The notes: generated by a model not told the origin, from the sequence alone. Positions 41,201 to 49,739 are shown, numbered from the stretch's first letter. The stretch is 64,000 nt of DNA from Alphaproteobacteria bacterium HGW-Alphaproteobacteria-18 (GCA_002841155.1 PHEH01000010.1:1-64000); one strand, 5' to 3'. Program-made: numbers and translations.

Positions 41201-41936
41201 TACACAGAATGATCTTGACGCGGCTGTGCCCCTGCTTCGCCGCGCTGCGCTGAAAGGCGCCGCGCCGGCACAGTATGATCTGGGCAAGCTGCATGAGCAG
41301 GGCATCGGCGTTGATCAGGATCTGATTCAGGCCCGCAGCCTCATCGCCCAAGCCGCAGAAGCCGGACATGTTGGCGCCATGTATGACCTCGCCCTGTTCA
41401 TGGCAGAGGGCGAAGGCGGCAGTCTCGACGAACAAGGCGCCGTTGACTGGTTCCGCAAGGCGGCCGATCACGGCTTCATGGACGCACAGTACAATCTCGG
41501 TGTGATGTTTGCCGAAGGGATTGGCGCTGAGCAGGATCTGGCGGAAGCGCTTTACTGGTTTGAACTCGCCTCCCGCAAAGGCGATAGCGGCGCCACGCTT
41601 GAGGTCCGAAACGTCTCAGGCCGCCTCCCCCCGGAAACTGTCCGGGAAGTTATGGAAGCGGCTGATGTGTGGAGCGCGCTGCCCAGTATCGCGCTGGCCA
41701 ATGGCCGCTTCGGGGCGCAGCGCTGGAACACGGGCCATCCACTTCAGGTGCAGGCCGTCCAGACAGCCCTCTCGCGTCTCGGCTATCTCTCCAGCGAGGC
41801 AGATGGCGTGCTCGGCCCACAGACCGCCAACGCGATCCGTGAGTATCAGCGCAGCGAAGGGCTCAGCGTTTCAGGCACCGTCACGCCTGAGCTGATCGAG
41901 CGCCTCAACACCGGCGCGTCAAACCGCCGGGGCTGA
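38265..41936 (+). CDS. podJ: PodJ-like polar localization factor
   Basis: 1223-residue bitopic protein. The N-terminal WSVKGIDQRAREAAR and TLGEYLNRLL matches the opening of Caulobacter PodJ. Residues ~90-560 are heptad-rich coiled coil, residues ~560-800 an acidic Pro/Asp/Glu-rich region, followed by one transmembrane helix (LLIAASAAVLTGAAAGGYIYL, ~818-838). The periplasmic part has Sel1/TPR repeats (~965-1115, e.g. GAAPAQYDLGKLHEQGIGV) and a C-terminal peptidoglycan-binding domain (~1153-1220). PodJ organises the flagellar/pili pole and recruits PleC. A CtrA box lies upstream. The coiled coil makes it longer than the 974-residue Caulobacter protein. Confidence 0.85.
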   Translation: MSQTGPWSVKGIDQRAREAAREAAMAEGITLGEYLNRLLMSAEESHYEEMRSPYEGPSYGNPSYRNPPPPPRSEYRGEPRPQQDAASALERLSRRIEATEARSTLAITGIDHTVLGLVARIQNAEQTSAAVAGHVEGLIDEMRETHEALQSKVRRMEQDETGKQNLEALKALEAALGKLANHVYEEAELTQNEALAIKGRVESGFSEVIERVEGIDTRAQRSLSETAARIDRAVEQAEQRAEGVTRHLSERMGKLESDVREQTSQLEAEIKSRVDDLELQTAARLSDAQKADERLGAVEEDVSGALSSMEATLLRVQERLNRAETTTDTALKGLESTFASLDERIDAVAKTVDPELADRLRKEFDARFEDITQLVRSTVDTARMELAGEITRAAEQDAETESLLRSEIGELKARLAEVEARDPEELTAGVREEIERLGSTVSERIDALAEHIETRLEESELSSAEAIEQVGEQVTVAAVRLQKRQDEALSALAQDIEATRKATDARLSDALAGVSERLEDIHSQSSESLSPMQRAIAALASRLESLEAFTLPPGTDLPPPALTPEAPLSYTGEDDTNPYAEAEAALPAADEDDEAAFEAGVPEVSFEDLIVSDEDAGFNTGFDDWDQPTGSSAPPAVIEDEDEAPYGADFEAIRAAVERLSTVNTQNEAQAAAEAEITGSETGEDMFEDAFENDFAEDDFTERLPEAVGSDIRAEDYDPLAELAGLEEARSEARESDIFDDDDGAAAFIAETKTDLTDQDEAGLIDTLDNAATDRDAETSDYIARARRAALAAADTQSKSRRTPASPPKESGRGSHRTPLLIAASAAVLTGAAAGGYIYLRGKQPHDPSLAGPVNTYVDPIFASAPPAEESIDTFAAMNDLAGFEAMMSEAAEEDELFDSAAGAIEEDIFGKPADDTGAEAARQDTSAIRTASADAPTIASLTPQPSAGYPPIPAVVTVESEANAGNAIAQYQLAQSFLTQNDLDAAVPLLRRAALKGAAPAQYDLGKLHEQGIGVDQDLIQARSLIAQAAEAGHVGAMYDLALFMAEGEGGSLDEQGAVDWFRKAADHGFMDAQYNLGVMFAEGIGAEQDLAEALYWFELASRKGDSGATLEVRNVSGRLPPETVREVMEAADVWSALPSIALANGRFGAQRWNTGHPLQVQAVQTALSRLGYLSSEADGVLGPQTANAIREYQRSEGLSVSGTVTPELIERLNTGASNRRG

Positions 41937-41952
41937 GGCTTTTCAACGATCC

Positions 41953-44121
41953 CTATTCGGCCAGAGGCGCTGTGAGATCAATCCGGTTGATCTCGGCAAC
42001 CTTGCCATTCTTGAGTTCTCCCTCGACCAGTTCGGAATTGATCAGCGCCAGAAGGCGTCCGCCAGTGAAGATCGGACGGGCATTGCCATACCAGTCGATG
42101 CAGGACACTTCGCACTCATAGCCCGTCTGGGAAGGCAGATCTGGATCACGGCGTGTGGCCGCCAGCATCCCGGCCTGCGACAGGCTGCCATCAGCCGTCG
42201 CCGCAATATAACTCATGTCAGAACTGCTCGACCACCACCACCAGCGGTCGGCCTCCTCTGACTGCGGAACAGTCGGCAGGCCGATCAGACCTGCCCCATC
42301 CGGGCCAATGCGGCTGTTAAAGGCGTGGCTGCGATTCTCGCTCTCATACCGCCCCTTCAGGGTGATCGTTCCGGAGACACGCGGCTCAACCCGCAGGTCG
42401 ATCAGCGACAGGCTGAGCCCGGTATGATCATGATATCCAGTGAGCGCCATATAGGGGCCTGCCCGCTCGGCACGGATCACATCATGGGAAAGCTCGACCG
42501 TGACGGGCTTTGCGGGCGCATCGACGGGCACGATGATCGCGCGGCCGCTGTCGCGGGTCTCGCCTTCGCTGGGCGGCCAGCTGCCCCACCCTTCGCGCGC
42601 ACCATAGACAAGATGCTGCTCGGTGAAGCGGGCCTCATAGGCCGAGGCGCCTGGCGTTGGCAGGTCAAAATAGCGCCCGCCGGCGGTATCCTGGAGTACA
42701 TCACCCAGCTCATTGAGCGGCACATCGAAGAAGGCGAGCTCTGCTTCCTCCCTGCTCTGCCATGGGCTGCAATCGCGGTGGCGCCAATCGAGCACGGCGC
42801 GGAAGGTTCCGGCATCCATATCCATCGAGAACTGGTTCTGCGGCTCTCCGCGCACACCGAGAACGCCGGGCCTGGAGCCATCGACCGGGAGGCGCGCAAG
42901 CACGGAAGGCGCTATTCCGGAAAGCTCCGGGCGCGGACCTGAAAAACAGTTGGGACGGGGATCATCGCGGTTGATCTCGCGCCTGCGTTCTTCATTCGCC
43001 GCGCTCATCCAGAGCCAGAAGGCATCCTTTGTAACCAGGAACTCGTGCTCCTCGGTCCCGACAATGGCCGTGGCCTCGCAGACGGGAATGGACGTGTCCG
43101 TTACACCGGAGATGTCACAGACCGTCACGGTATGGATCACCGGCTTCAGGGTCTGCTGCACCGGCATCCAGATGTCGGTTGCGCTGAACAGCGGCCGGCC
43201 GTCTTCAAGCTCTGTACGCTCACGGAAGCCATCCTCTTCCTCCTGGCGCCATTCGCGGATCACGGGGATGTCGAGGTCGTCCCACCAACCCCGGCCGACC
43301 AGATAGATCGGCGTATGGATGACAAGCTTCCCGTCGATCATCCGCGTCGCATAGTTGGAGCCCGAATAGTAATCGTTCGAGGAGATGTAGAAGGTCGCCT
43401 GCCGGGTAACCTTGCCGTCCTCGCCCAGGTTCAGCACCGTGTATTCGGTGGCTTCCTCGCGATAGGAATAACCCGTCACCAGGATCGTGCGTCCGGCGAC
43501 GAGGATCTCATCATACCAGGTGTCTTCATCACTTGAGCGATAGACATCCGCGCGGTCTGAAAGCTTTAGCCCCGGCTCACCCTCCGGCATCAGATCGGTA
43601 ACGAACAGACGCCCATCCTGAAGGATGACCAGATGCTGGCCGATCTGTTTGAGGATGCCGCCTTCATCGACGCCGGCTTTCTGGTTGTTGGTGATCTCTG
43701 GATTTCCATCCAGCCCCGGCTCGGCGCTGCCCGTCACCATCATCTCAGACGGAGCAGACTCCATCGCCTGCGGCTCACCAACCGACATCGCCATGTCAGG
43801 CGGCGGGGCTGCGGCCAGAGGCGCCGGATATCGCGGGCCTATGCCCCGCGCTTCAGCGGCTGCGTAGGTTGCTTTGAGCCAGTCCTTGAATTCTTCTTCC
43901 GTACGGAACCTGGAAAGCGCCGCAGAGCGCAAACCATCCAGCGCCGGGTCTTCGAACGCGGCGAGGCGTCTATCCTGCTCAGGCACTTCAAAACCGGCAA
44001 ACCGGTTATCGAGTGGCTCAGGCGGCTCTGGCAAATCGGGTAGAAGTTGCTGGCTGGGTTGGAAATAAGCGCAGCCACAGACAGCGAGCGCAATCAGCGG
44101 CAGACCGAGAAATCGTTTCAT
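41953..44121 (-). CDS. secreted beta-propeller-domain lipoprotein
   Basis: 722-residue predicted lipoprotein (LIALAVCGCAYF). The large C-terminal part resembles the 'Beta_propel' family of secreted proteins, with repeated blade motifs such as HLVILQDGRLFVTDL, GRTILVTGYSYREE and SYIAATADGSLSQAG. Near the start lies an acidic/Pro-rich stretch and a helical part (AALSRFRTEEEFKDWLKATY). The start at 44121 is fixed by the lipoprotein signal and GAGGGG ahead of it. Convergent with podJ, 16 bases apart. It is probably an outer-membrane or periplasmic scaffold; no enzymatic motif seen. Confidence 0.8.
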   Translation of the reverse strand: MKRFLGLPLIALAVCGCAYFQPSQQLLPDLPEPPEPLDNRFAGFEVPEQDRRLAAFEDPALDGLRSAALSRFRTEEEFKDWLKATYAAAEARGIGPRYPAPLAAAPPPDMAMSVGEPQAMESAPSEMMVTGSAEPGLDGNPEITNNQKAGVDEGGILKQIGQHLVILQDGRLFVTDLMPEGEPGLKLSDRADVYRSSDEDTWYDEILVAGRTILVTGYSYREEATEYTVLNLGEDGKVTRQATFYISSNDYYSGSNYATRMIDGKLVIHTPIYLVGRGWWDDLDIPVIREWRQEEEDGFRERTELEDGRPLFSATDIWMPVQQTLKPVIHTVTVCDISGVTDTSIPVCEATAIVGTEEHEFLVTKDAFWLWMSAANEERRREINRDDPRPNCFSGPRPELSGIAPSVLARLPVDGSRPGVLGVRGEPQNQFSMDMDAGTFRAVLDWRHRDCSPWQSREEAELAFFDVPLNELGDVLQDTAGGRYFDLPTPGASAYEARFTEQHLVYGAREGWGSWPPSEGETRDSGRAIIVPVDAPAKPVTVELSHDVIRAERAGPYMALTGYHDHTGLSLSLIDLRVEPRVSGTITLKGRYESENRSHAFNSRIGPDGAGLIGLPTVPQSEEADRWWWWSSSSDMSYIAATADGSLSQAGMLAATRRDPDLPSQTGYECEVSCIDWYGNARPIFTGGRLLALINSELVEGELKNGKVAEINRIDLTAPLAE

Positions 44122-44252
44122 GATGAGCGTCCCCTCAAACGTGTGGGGATAGTACTCCATTCGACTGCGGCAGAGTAGTGGCAGACGCGCGGCAAGGCTG
44201 GCGCTGCGTCCGGTGTTCCCTTCCCCGGAAAACCGATCTAGTCCTCTGGCCC

Positions 44253-45170
44253 ATGACGAACTCAAATGACATGCCCCTCGCCGCCAAACCCATCGATCGC
44301 GCCGCCCATCGCCGCACCGATGAAGCCTGGCTTGAAACCGCAATCGAGAACGACAACGCGCTGATCCTGATACTGCGCGCTGGCAATCCGTTCCTTGCCC
44401 CCGATGGCGGCCTCTACTGGTTTGGCCCCGAAGCCCTGCGGGTATCACCGGGCAGCGCGCGTCTCTTTCTGGGAGAAGACAAGACGGGCGCGCCCGTCTT
44501 TGCGATTGAGGTGCCCGAGAAGTTTGATCTTGCCGGTTCTCTCATTGCCGGGGCGGGCGAGTTTATTGATTTCCGACAGGCCTCCGCCCGCATGCCGGAG
44601 ATGGATGCCAACTGCGCCTCGACCGCGCGCAGTCTTTTCCTGTGGCATCAGAGCCACAGGCACTGCGCAAAATGCGGTGGGCAGAATGGCATCGTCGACG
44701 CAGGCTGGAAGGCGCAGTGCGCTATGTGCGGCGCCGAACATTTTCCGCGTACCGATCCTGTTGCCATCATGCTCGCCGTGAAGGACGGCCGCGCCCTCAT
44801 CGGCCGGCAGAAGTTCTGGCCCGCAGGGTTCATGTCATGCCTCGCAGGCTACTGCGAACCCGGCGAAACGATCGAACAGGCAGCCACGCGCGAGATGCTT
44901 GAAGAAGCCGGGATCACCTGTGATCCCAGCAGGGCGGAGTATGTCGCCTGCCAGCCATGGCCGTTCCCTTCTTCGCTGATGATGGGCTTTATCCTGCCTG
45001 CCGATTCCGATGAAATTACCATCGACTCAAATGAACTTGAGAGCGCGCGCTGGGTTACGCGGGAAGAGATGCGCGACATTCTCAATGGCACGCATGCCGA
45101 ACTCTTCTGTCCTCCACCGACCGCCATTGCCCATCACATCATGAAGGTATGGGCCTTCAGAAACGATTGA
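44253..45170 (+). CDS. nudC: NAD(+) diphosphatase / RNA deNADding enzyme
   Basis: 305-residue NudC that hydrolyses NADH/NAD and removes NAD caps from RNA. The four-Cys zinc finger is CAKCGGQN...CAMCGAE, and the Nudix box is GYCEPGETIEQAATREMLEEAGI-type (GX5EX7REUXEEXGU), preceded by AIMLAVKDGRALIG. The C-terminal SLMMGF motif binds the substrate. The start at 44253 (MTNSNDMPL) follows typical NudC; longer frames add an unlike leader. A single gene upstream of the H1-like gene. Confidence 0.93.
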   Translation: MTNSNDMPLAAKPIDRAAHRRTDEAWLETAIENDNALILILRAGNPFLAPDGGLYWFGPEALRVSPGSARLFLGEDKTGAPVFAIEVPEKFDLAGSLIAGAGEFIDFRQASARMPEMDANCASTARSLFLWHQSHRHCAKCGGQNGIVDAGWKAQCAMCGAEHFPRTDPVAIMLAVKDGRALIGRQKFWPAGFMSCLAGYCEPGETIEQAATREMLEEAGITCDPSRAEYVACQPWPFPSSLMMGFILPADSDEITIDSNELESARWVTREEMRDILNGTHAELFCPPPTAIAHHIMKVWAFRND

Positions 45171-45191
45171 TCGTGTACGGAACGCTCCAGA

Positions 45192-45236
45192 GATTCTCCT
45201 CATTTGTGAAAATCAGGAGTTGATTTCTCCCGAATC
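45192..45236. promoter_or_regulatory. two GANTC sites in the H1-like gene promoter
   Basis: GATTC at 45192-45196 and GAATC at 45232-45236 are CcrM-type methylation targets in the 100 bases upstream of the H1-like gene. GANTC in promoters can couple expression to DNA methylation in Caulobacterales via GcrA. This is pattern only. Confidence 0.35.
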
Positions 45237-45274
45237 ACGATATTATTGGCGAGCCAGATGATAGGAGATCAGAC

Positions 45275-45502
45275 ATGGCAGTTGCAAAGAAACCCGCCGC
45301 TAAAGCTGCCGCCAAGGCTGCCCCGGCAAAGAAGCCAGCCGCTAAGGCACCGGCCGCTAAAAAAGCTGCACCGGCGAAGAAGCCTGCGGCTAAAGCTGCA
45401 CCGGCTAAAAAGCCGGCCGTGAAAGCCAAGGCAGCGCCTGCTGCTAAAGCTGCACCAGCGAAAAAGCCTGCCGTCAAAAAGCCGGCTGCAAAAAAGAAGT
45501 AA
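45275..45502 (+). CDS. histone H1-like Lys/Ala/Pro-rich protein
   Basis: 75 residues, essentially Ala, Lys and Pro in repeats of AAPAKKPA type, with no hydrophobic core. It resembles the C-terminal tail of histone H1 and the AlgP/H1-like proteins of bacteria, which bind nucleic acids nonspecifically. AGGAG-like ribosome site GATAGGAGATC precedes the ATG and a strong terminator follows. Such low-complexity tracts often vary in copy number between strains. DNA-binding is inferred from composition. Confidence 0.75.
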   Translation: MAVAKKPAAKAAAKAAPAKKPAAKAPAAKKAAPAKKPAAKAAPAKKPAVKAKAAPAAKAAPAKKPAVKKPAAKKK

Positions 45503-45523
45503 GTCTACGGACTTTCTATCGAT

Positions 45524-45556
45524 AAAACGGGCGAGCAACTCTCGCCCGTTTTTTTA
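45524..45556 (+). terminator. Rho-independent terminator of the H1-like gene
   Basis: AAAACGGGCGAG-CAACT-CTCGCCCGTTTTTTT: a perfect hairpin with an A-tract before and seven Ts after, 22 bases past the stop. Confidence 0.88.
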
Positions 45557-46111
45557 TGTTTAAAATCAGGGTATTGCAAACCCCGCCCAAAGAAGGCGGC
45601 CGCCGCGCCTTACAAGGCACTCCGCTGGCATTTGTATTTTTACATACCGCGTGTTTTTTTGCGCGATGCATCACGCTCGCAACAAACAGACGCTTGCTCC
45701 ACTTTGAAACAGCCCTCACATCAACCCGGCGCAGGCAAGGCTTACCGCATCATGAATGGACCTTCACGGAGCTCTCCGCTCCACCTGCATTCAGCAAAGC
45801 CAGGCCTCTTCCTTACCTGCTCCTCCTGAGCGCGCGCGGTGTTGTTCCGACAAGGACTGGCATCGACGATTCGCAAGGTTCGCCGGTATTGATTGCCCTG
45901 GCACACCAGCCTCGGTGCTGAAGCACCACAGATCTCAAATCCGGCAATGGGCGCCTTGCAGTTTGCTGCATTGGCGAACAAATGCAGCGCAGCGATCCCA
46001 TGCTAACCTGACGCCCTTCCGCCCCCGCTTGGGTTTTGCCCGCAAAGCAAGTAATCGTGAGAGATAAACACCGCCGCATGATCGTGGCCCATCAGTTTCC
46101 GGAGGACCGGC
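45557..46111. other. intergenic region without a convincing gene
   Basis: 555 bases before the LysR gene. The first 130 bases are AT-rich with a T7 run at 45654-45660 after a weak hairpin. Frames of 60-120 residues are open on both strands but overlap and lack good ribosome sites or family features. The end of the region carries GGAGGA, the ribosome site for the LysR gene. I saw no tRNA or known riboswitch. Confidence 0.5.
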
Positions 46112-47032
46112 TTGGACAGAATTGAAGCCATGCAGCTGTTTGTGCGCGTTGCCGATGCGGGAAGCTTCTCGCGTGCCGCCGCCGATCTTGAACTTGGTCA
46201 GCCAACCGTCTCGCGGCGGATACAGGATCTGGAGGCGAGCCTTGGCACGACCCTCTTCCAGCGGACGACCCGGGCGCTGAGCCTCACCGAAGCAGGCGAG
46301 CGCTTCTATCGCCGCGCGGTCGACATCCTCACCGAGTTTGATGAGGCGCAGGCTGAAGCGCGCGGCCTCGAACACTCGCCGGTCGGGCTGCTGCGGATTT
46401 CATGTTCCCATTCCTTTGCCCGTCGCGTTGTGGCGCCCGCCGTGCCCGGTTTCCTCGCAGCCTATTCCAGCATCCGCTTTGATCTTGTCTCCGACGATTC
46501 GCTTACTGACCTTGTCTCTGAAGGCATCGATATCGCCTTCCGGCTCGGTGAGCTGCGCGACTCCCGCCTGATGGCAAAGAAGCTCGGCGAAGCGCCCCAG
46601 GTGCTTTGGGCATCTCCGGAATACATTGCGCGTCACGGCGCGCCCCAGAGCGTGGAAGACATTGTAAACCACAACGCCGTCGTCTTCCGGCACAACCGGC
46701 AGACAGTCTGGGACCTGCGCCGGGGTGAGGAACATTTTGAAGCGCGGGTCGATGGCCCGTTCCGAGCCTCGTCAGGAGAAACATTGCTGGAGGCCGCTGC
46801 TGGCGGACTTGGCATTCTACTCGCGCCGGCCTGGCTCGCTTCAGAGTGTTTCGGCGATCAGCGCCTGGTCCGTGTGCTGCCGGAATGGCAAGGGCCCTCT
46901 CTCTCCATCCACGCGGTTTGGACATCCGGCAAGCTGCGCGGCAAGGCGCGGCTGTTTGTCGAACATATCGAGCCAGCCATTGCGCACGCCTGCTCAATGG
47001 CGCGGCTGGAAGCGGCTACAGCCGCGCGTTGA
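46112..47032 (+). CDS. LysR-family transcriptional regulator
   Basis: 306 residues. The N-terminal helix-turn-helix reads MDRIEAMQLFVRVADAGSFSRAAADL and the rest (from about residue 90) is the type 2 periplasmic-binding effector domain. The start is a TTG at 46112, supported by GGAGGA 8 bases ahead and by the usual LysR opening; the first ATG would cut into the HTH. It converges on pheA with a 17-base overlap. Target genes are unknown. Confidence 0.87.
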   Translation: MDRIEAMQLFVRVADAGSFSRAAADLELGQPTVSRRIQDLEASLGTTLFQRTTRALSLTEAGERFYRRAVDILTEFDEAQAEARGLEHSPVGLLRISCSHSFARRVVAPAVPGFLAAYSSIRFDLVSDDSLTDLVSEGIDIAFRLGELRDSRLMAKKLGEAPQVLWASPEYIARHGAPQSVEDIVNHNAVVFRHNRQTVWDLRRGEEHFEARVDGPFRASSGETLLEAAAGGLGILLAPAWLASECFGDQRLVRVLPEWQGPSLSIHAVWTSGKLRGKARLFVEHIEPAIAHACSMARLEAATAAR

Positions 47033-47852
47033 TCGCCTTGGGAAACACGCCGAGGATCTTCAGCGACTGCGAGAAGAAGCCAAGCTCCTCCAGCGCAAGC
47101 TGGACAGGACGCTCATCGGGATGGCCTTCGATCTCAGCGTAAAATTGCGACGCTTCGAACGAGCCGCCGACCAGATAGCTTTCAAGCTTCGTCATGTTCA
47201 CGCCATTGGTCGCAAATCCGCCAAGGCCTTTATAGAGGGCAGCGGGAATGTTGCGGACTTCGAAAATGAACGCAGTCTTGGCCGGGCCGTCGCTGGCATC
47301 AATGTCAGCAGGCTGGCGCGACATGATGACGAAGCGGGTCGTGTTATGCGCGGCGTCTTCGATATTATCCGCGAGGATTTCCAGACCGTAAACCTCAGCG
47401 GCAAGGCGCGGCGCGATTGCCGCGACGCTCGGGTCTTTCAGTTCGGAGACTTCCCGGGCAGCGCCCGCCGTATCCGCAGCCGTGACAGGCTCAATGGCAT
47501 ACTTGCGCAGGAAGTTGCGGCACTGGCCGAGGCCCATGATGTGGGAGCGCGCCTTCTTAACGTCGGTGAGCTTCGTTCCCGGCAGGGCCATCAGCTGGAA
47601 CCGGATCGGCAGGTAATATTCACCTGTGATGTGCAGCTGGGTTGTCGGCAACAGATAGTGGATGTCCCCCACCCTGCCGGCAATGGTGTTCTCAACCGGG
47701 ATCATGGCGAGGTCTGCGTCGCCTCGCTCTACGGCAATGAAACAATCTTCGAATGTCCGGCACGCCATCGGCTCAAAGCCCGGAAACGCCTCGCCGCAAG
47801 CAATGTGCGAGTTCGCGCCGGGTTCGCCCTGATAGGCAATTTTGCTGGTCAT
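47016..47852 (-). CDS. pheA: prephenate dehydratase
   Basis: 278 residues; converts prephenate to phenylpyruvate in phenylalanine synthesis. Opens IAYQGEPGANSH, contains VERGDADLAMIPVENT and a C-terminal ACT domain (FEVRNIPAALYKGLGGFATNGVNMTKLESY) that binds Phe for feedback inhibition. No chorismate mutase domain is fused. Divergent from the cytochrome c gene, a neighbourhood common in alphaproteobacteria. An aromatic aminotransferase gene lies at 52105. Confidence 0.95.
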   Translation of the reverse strand: MTSKIAYQGEPGANSHIACGEAFPGFEPMACRTFEDCFIAVERGDADLAMIPVENTIAGRVGDIHYLLPTTQLHITGEYYLPIRFQLMALPGTKLTDVKKARSHIMGLGQCRNFLRKYAIEPVTAADTAGAAREVSELKDPSVAAIAPRLAAEVYGLEILADNIEDAAHNTTRFVIMSRQPADIDASDGPAKTAFIFEVRNIPAALYKGLGGFATNGVNMTKLESYLVGGSFEASQFYAEIEGHPDERPVQLALEELGFFSQSLKILGVFPKAINARL

Positions 47853-48015
47853 TCCGGAAATCCCTGTCTTGAATGGTCCCCGGCATGCGTCTGATCGCCG
47901 CGAGTACGGGGGGAAGCGCCCTGAAGAGACACCCTTTATATTGTGCGCACCCGGTTAGCGTGCCAAAAGGCGCCCGCCAAGACAGAATAACGCTACAGAT
48001 TCGAAGGAATGCCCA

Positions 48016-48798
48016 ATGGGAGAGCTCGGTCTAAACAAGATCATCGGAGCGGTGCTCGCAACCGCGCTCGGCATCATGTTCCTCATGCAGCTCCCGAGCA
48101 TAGTGTTCGCCAGCGGTGCGGGCCATCACGGCGATGAGCACGGCGAGGCGGCATCGCTTTCGGAGCAGATGTGCCAGAAGTTCCATTATTGCGTGGAAGT
48201 AGCCGAAGCAGCGGGTGCTGGTGCTGCTGCTGTCGTTGAAGTCTTCGATCTGGGCGCAGCCCTAGCCAGCGCGGATCTCTCGCGCGGTGAGCGCCTGTTC
48301 GCCAGCCAGTGCGCAACCTGCCACACGATCAATGCTGGCGGCGCGAACGGCACAGGCCCGAACCTTCACAACACGGTTGGCGCTGACAAGGCCCATATCC
48401 CAGGCTTTGCCTATTCGGGCGCCCTGACGAATGCTGAAGGCACATGGACCTATGAGAACCTGGACGGCTGGCTGAACAACCCGGCAGGTTATCTGCGCGG
48501 CACGTCGATGTCGTTTGCAGGTATCCGCCGCGATACGGACCGGGCGGCTGTCATCGCCTATCTGGCGGCCAATACCGAGAACGCACCGGCCTTCCCGGAA
48601 CCCCTGCCTGTTGCAGAAGAAGGCGACATCGACGCTGTTCCAAGCGATGGCGAACTGATTGACGGTGAGGCGGTTCCTGTTGAGGGCGCTGTTGTTCCAG
48701 CTGAAGGCGAAGCAGGTCCGGCAGAGACCGAGACGGCTCCGGCAGACGAAGCCCCAGCGACGCCAGACGCTCCGGTTGAAGAAGCTCCAGCCGAGTAA
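48016..48798 (+). CDS. membrane-anchored cytochrome c
   Basis: 260 residues. Residues ~8-33 form an uncleaved signal anchor (IIGAVLATALGIMFLMQLPSIVFA), then the haem motif CATCH near residue 104 with axial Met in MSFAGI. The family (CycM/c552) carries electrons to cytochrome oxidases. The last ~65 residues are an acidic Ala/Pro/Glu/Val tail (e.g. EGEAGPAETETAPADEAP) not found in typical CycM. A strong terminator follows. Divergent from pheA. Confidence 0.88.
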   Translation: MGELGLNKIIGAVLATALGIMFLMQLPSIVFASGAGHHGDEHGEAASLSEQMCQKFHYCVEVAEAAGAGAAAVVEVFDLGAALASADLSRGERLFASQCATCHTINAGGANGTGPNLHNTVGADKAHIPGFAYSGALTNAEGTWTYENLDGWLNNPAGYLRGTSMSFAGIRRDTDRAAVIAYLAANTENAPAFPEPLPVAEEGDIDAVPSDGELIDGEAVPVEGAVVPAEGEAGPAETETAPADEAPATPDAPVEEAPAE

Positions 48799-48826
48799 TT
48801 CAAACCAGAAACGACCCTACAAATTT

Positions 48827-48860
48827 AAAACCCCGGCCATGGCCGGGGTTTTTCTTTTTT
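48827..48860 (+). terminator. Rho-independent terminator of the cytochrome c gene
   Basis: AAAACCCCGGCCATGGCCGGGGTTTTTC: a perfect hairpin with T-rich tail, 29 bases after the stop. The symmetric A/T flanks allow it to work for the minus-strand NlpC/P60 gene too. Confidence 0.85.
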
Positions 48861-48878
48861 AAAACAAGGTGCTGAAGT

Positions 48879-49739
48879 TCAAGGTTTGAGCCAGTACGGC
48901 TTTTTCACGCGCTCTGCGGCAAGGTCGATCCGGCGGACAGACAGGACTGGCCCTGTGGATTTTCCAATTCTTTCAATGGCTTCCGCCAAGGGCTCCTCGG
49001 CGACCATTATGTGATGGGCGTTGGCATGGAGGAGCGTGTCCGGGCCGGTCAGGATACCAACATGACCGCGCCAGAAGACGAGATCTCCGCGGCAAAGGGG
49101 GACATCTTCAGGACAAATCGGGACATTTCGGGACACTTCAGTGCCACCCCAGACCCGTTGCATGTCAGAGTCGCGCGGCAACAGCACACCGCAAGCCTCG
49201 AACGCCTGCTGGGTGAGACCGGAACAGTCGAGCCCCAGGCTCTCACGCCCGCCCCACAGGTATGGTGCCTCCAGGAAGCGCAGGGCGATACCAGCGGGAT
49301 CGTCCTCGAAGTGGTCAATGGGTGCCAGATGGCTCTGGTGAACCCACCCTGCCCGCGCGCAGTGCATCCAGACGCCTTCCTGACGACCGGTGGCGGCAAC
49401 ACGCGCGCCCAGGCTCAGCATGAAGTGGGGGGCTGATTTGAGATCTGGCTCCGAGAAGGCATAGGTGCGCAGGGCGCTGACCTTGTGCGTGGGGGCAAGG
49501 ACTGGCGTCGAGAGCGCCTCCATCAGCGCCCAGCCGACATAGCCGTCGCGCTGGCACTGGATGAGGCCAAACTCCCCCTCTTCCCGGAAGACGTCGAGGG
49601 TCTCGCCATACAGGGCAAAGGTCACTGCCTCGCTATCAGCGGCGGGCGTCTCGCGGATGGCCGTGGCCCCGGCGCTTACCTGAAAGGCCGATGACGCCCC
49701 TTCGGGGCGCAGAAGGCGCGTTTCATTGAAATCCGGCAT
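48879..49739 (-). CDS. NlpC/P60-family peptidase (C40)
   Basis: 286-residue cell-wall peptidase, likely a gamma-D-glutamyl-diamino acid endopeptidase. Two SH3-like segments at the N-terminus (residues ~15-140) precede the C40 domain. Catalytic Cys in LGLDCSGLTQQAF near residue 179, His in WRGHVGILTG near residue 235. Between them lies the peptide GTEVSRNVPICPEDVPL, encoded by a decameric repeat (49099-49140). Transcribed after the MarR gene (33 bases apart). No signal peptide is evident, so export route is unclear. Confidence 0.87.
   Translation of the reverse strand: MPDFNETRLLRPEGASSAFQVSAGATAIRETPAADSEAVTFALYGETLDVFREEGEFGLIQCQRDGYVGWALMEALSTPVLAPTHKVSALRTYAFSEPDLKSAPHFMLSLGARVAATGRQEGVWMHCARAGWVHQSHLAPIDHFEDDPAGIALRFLEAPYLWGGRESLGLDCSGLTQQAFEACGVLLPRDSDMQRVWGGTEVSRNVPICPEDVPLCRGDLVFWRGHVGILTGPDTLLHANAHHIMVAEEPLAEAIERIGKSTGPVLSVRRIDLAAERVKKPYWLKP
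49099..49140. repeat. decameric GGGACA repeat in the NlpC/P60 gene
   Basis: Four GGACA units begin at 49100, 49111, 49121 and 49131 (spacing 11, 10, 10). The frame remains open. Closest in sequence to the intergenic array at 94-133 (both contain GGACAAATCGGGACAT). Confidence 0.6.

Noticed and set aside
45556-45921. 121-residue open frame downstream of the H1-like gene
   Set aside because: It begins at the terminator T-run, has no ribosome site, and competes with other frames on both strands.
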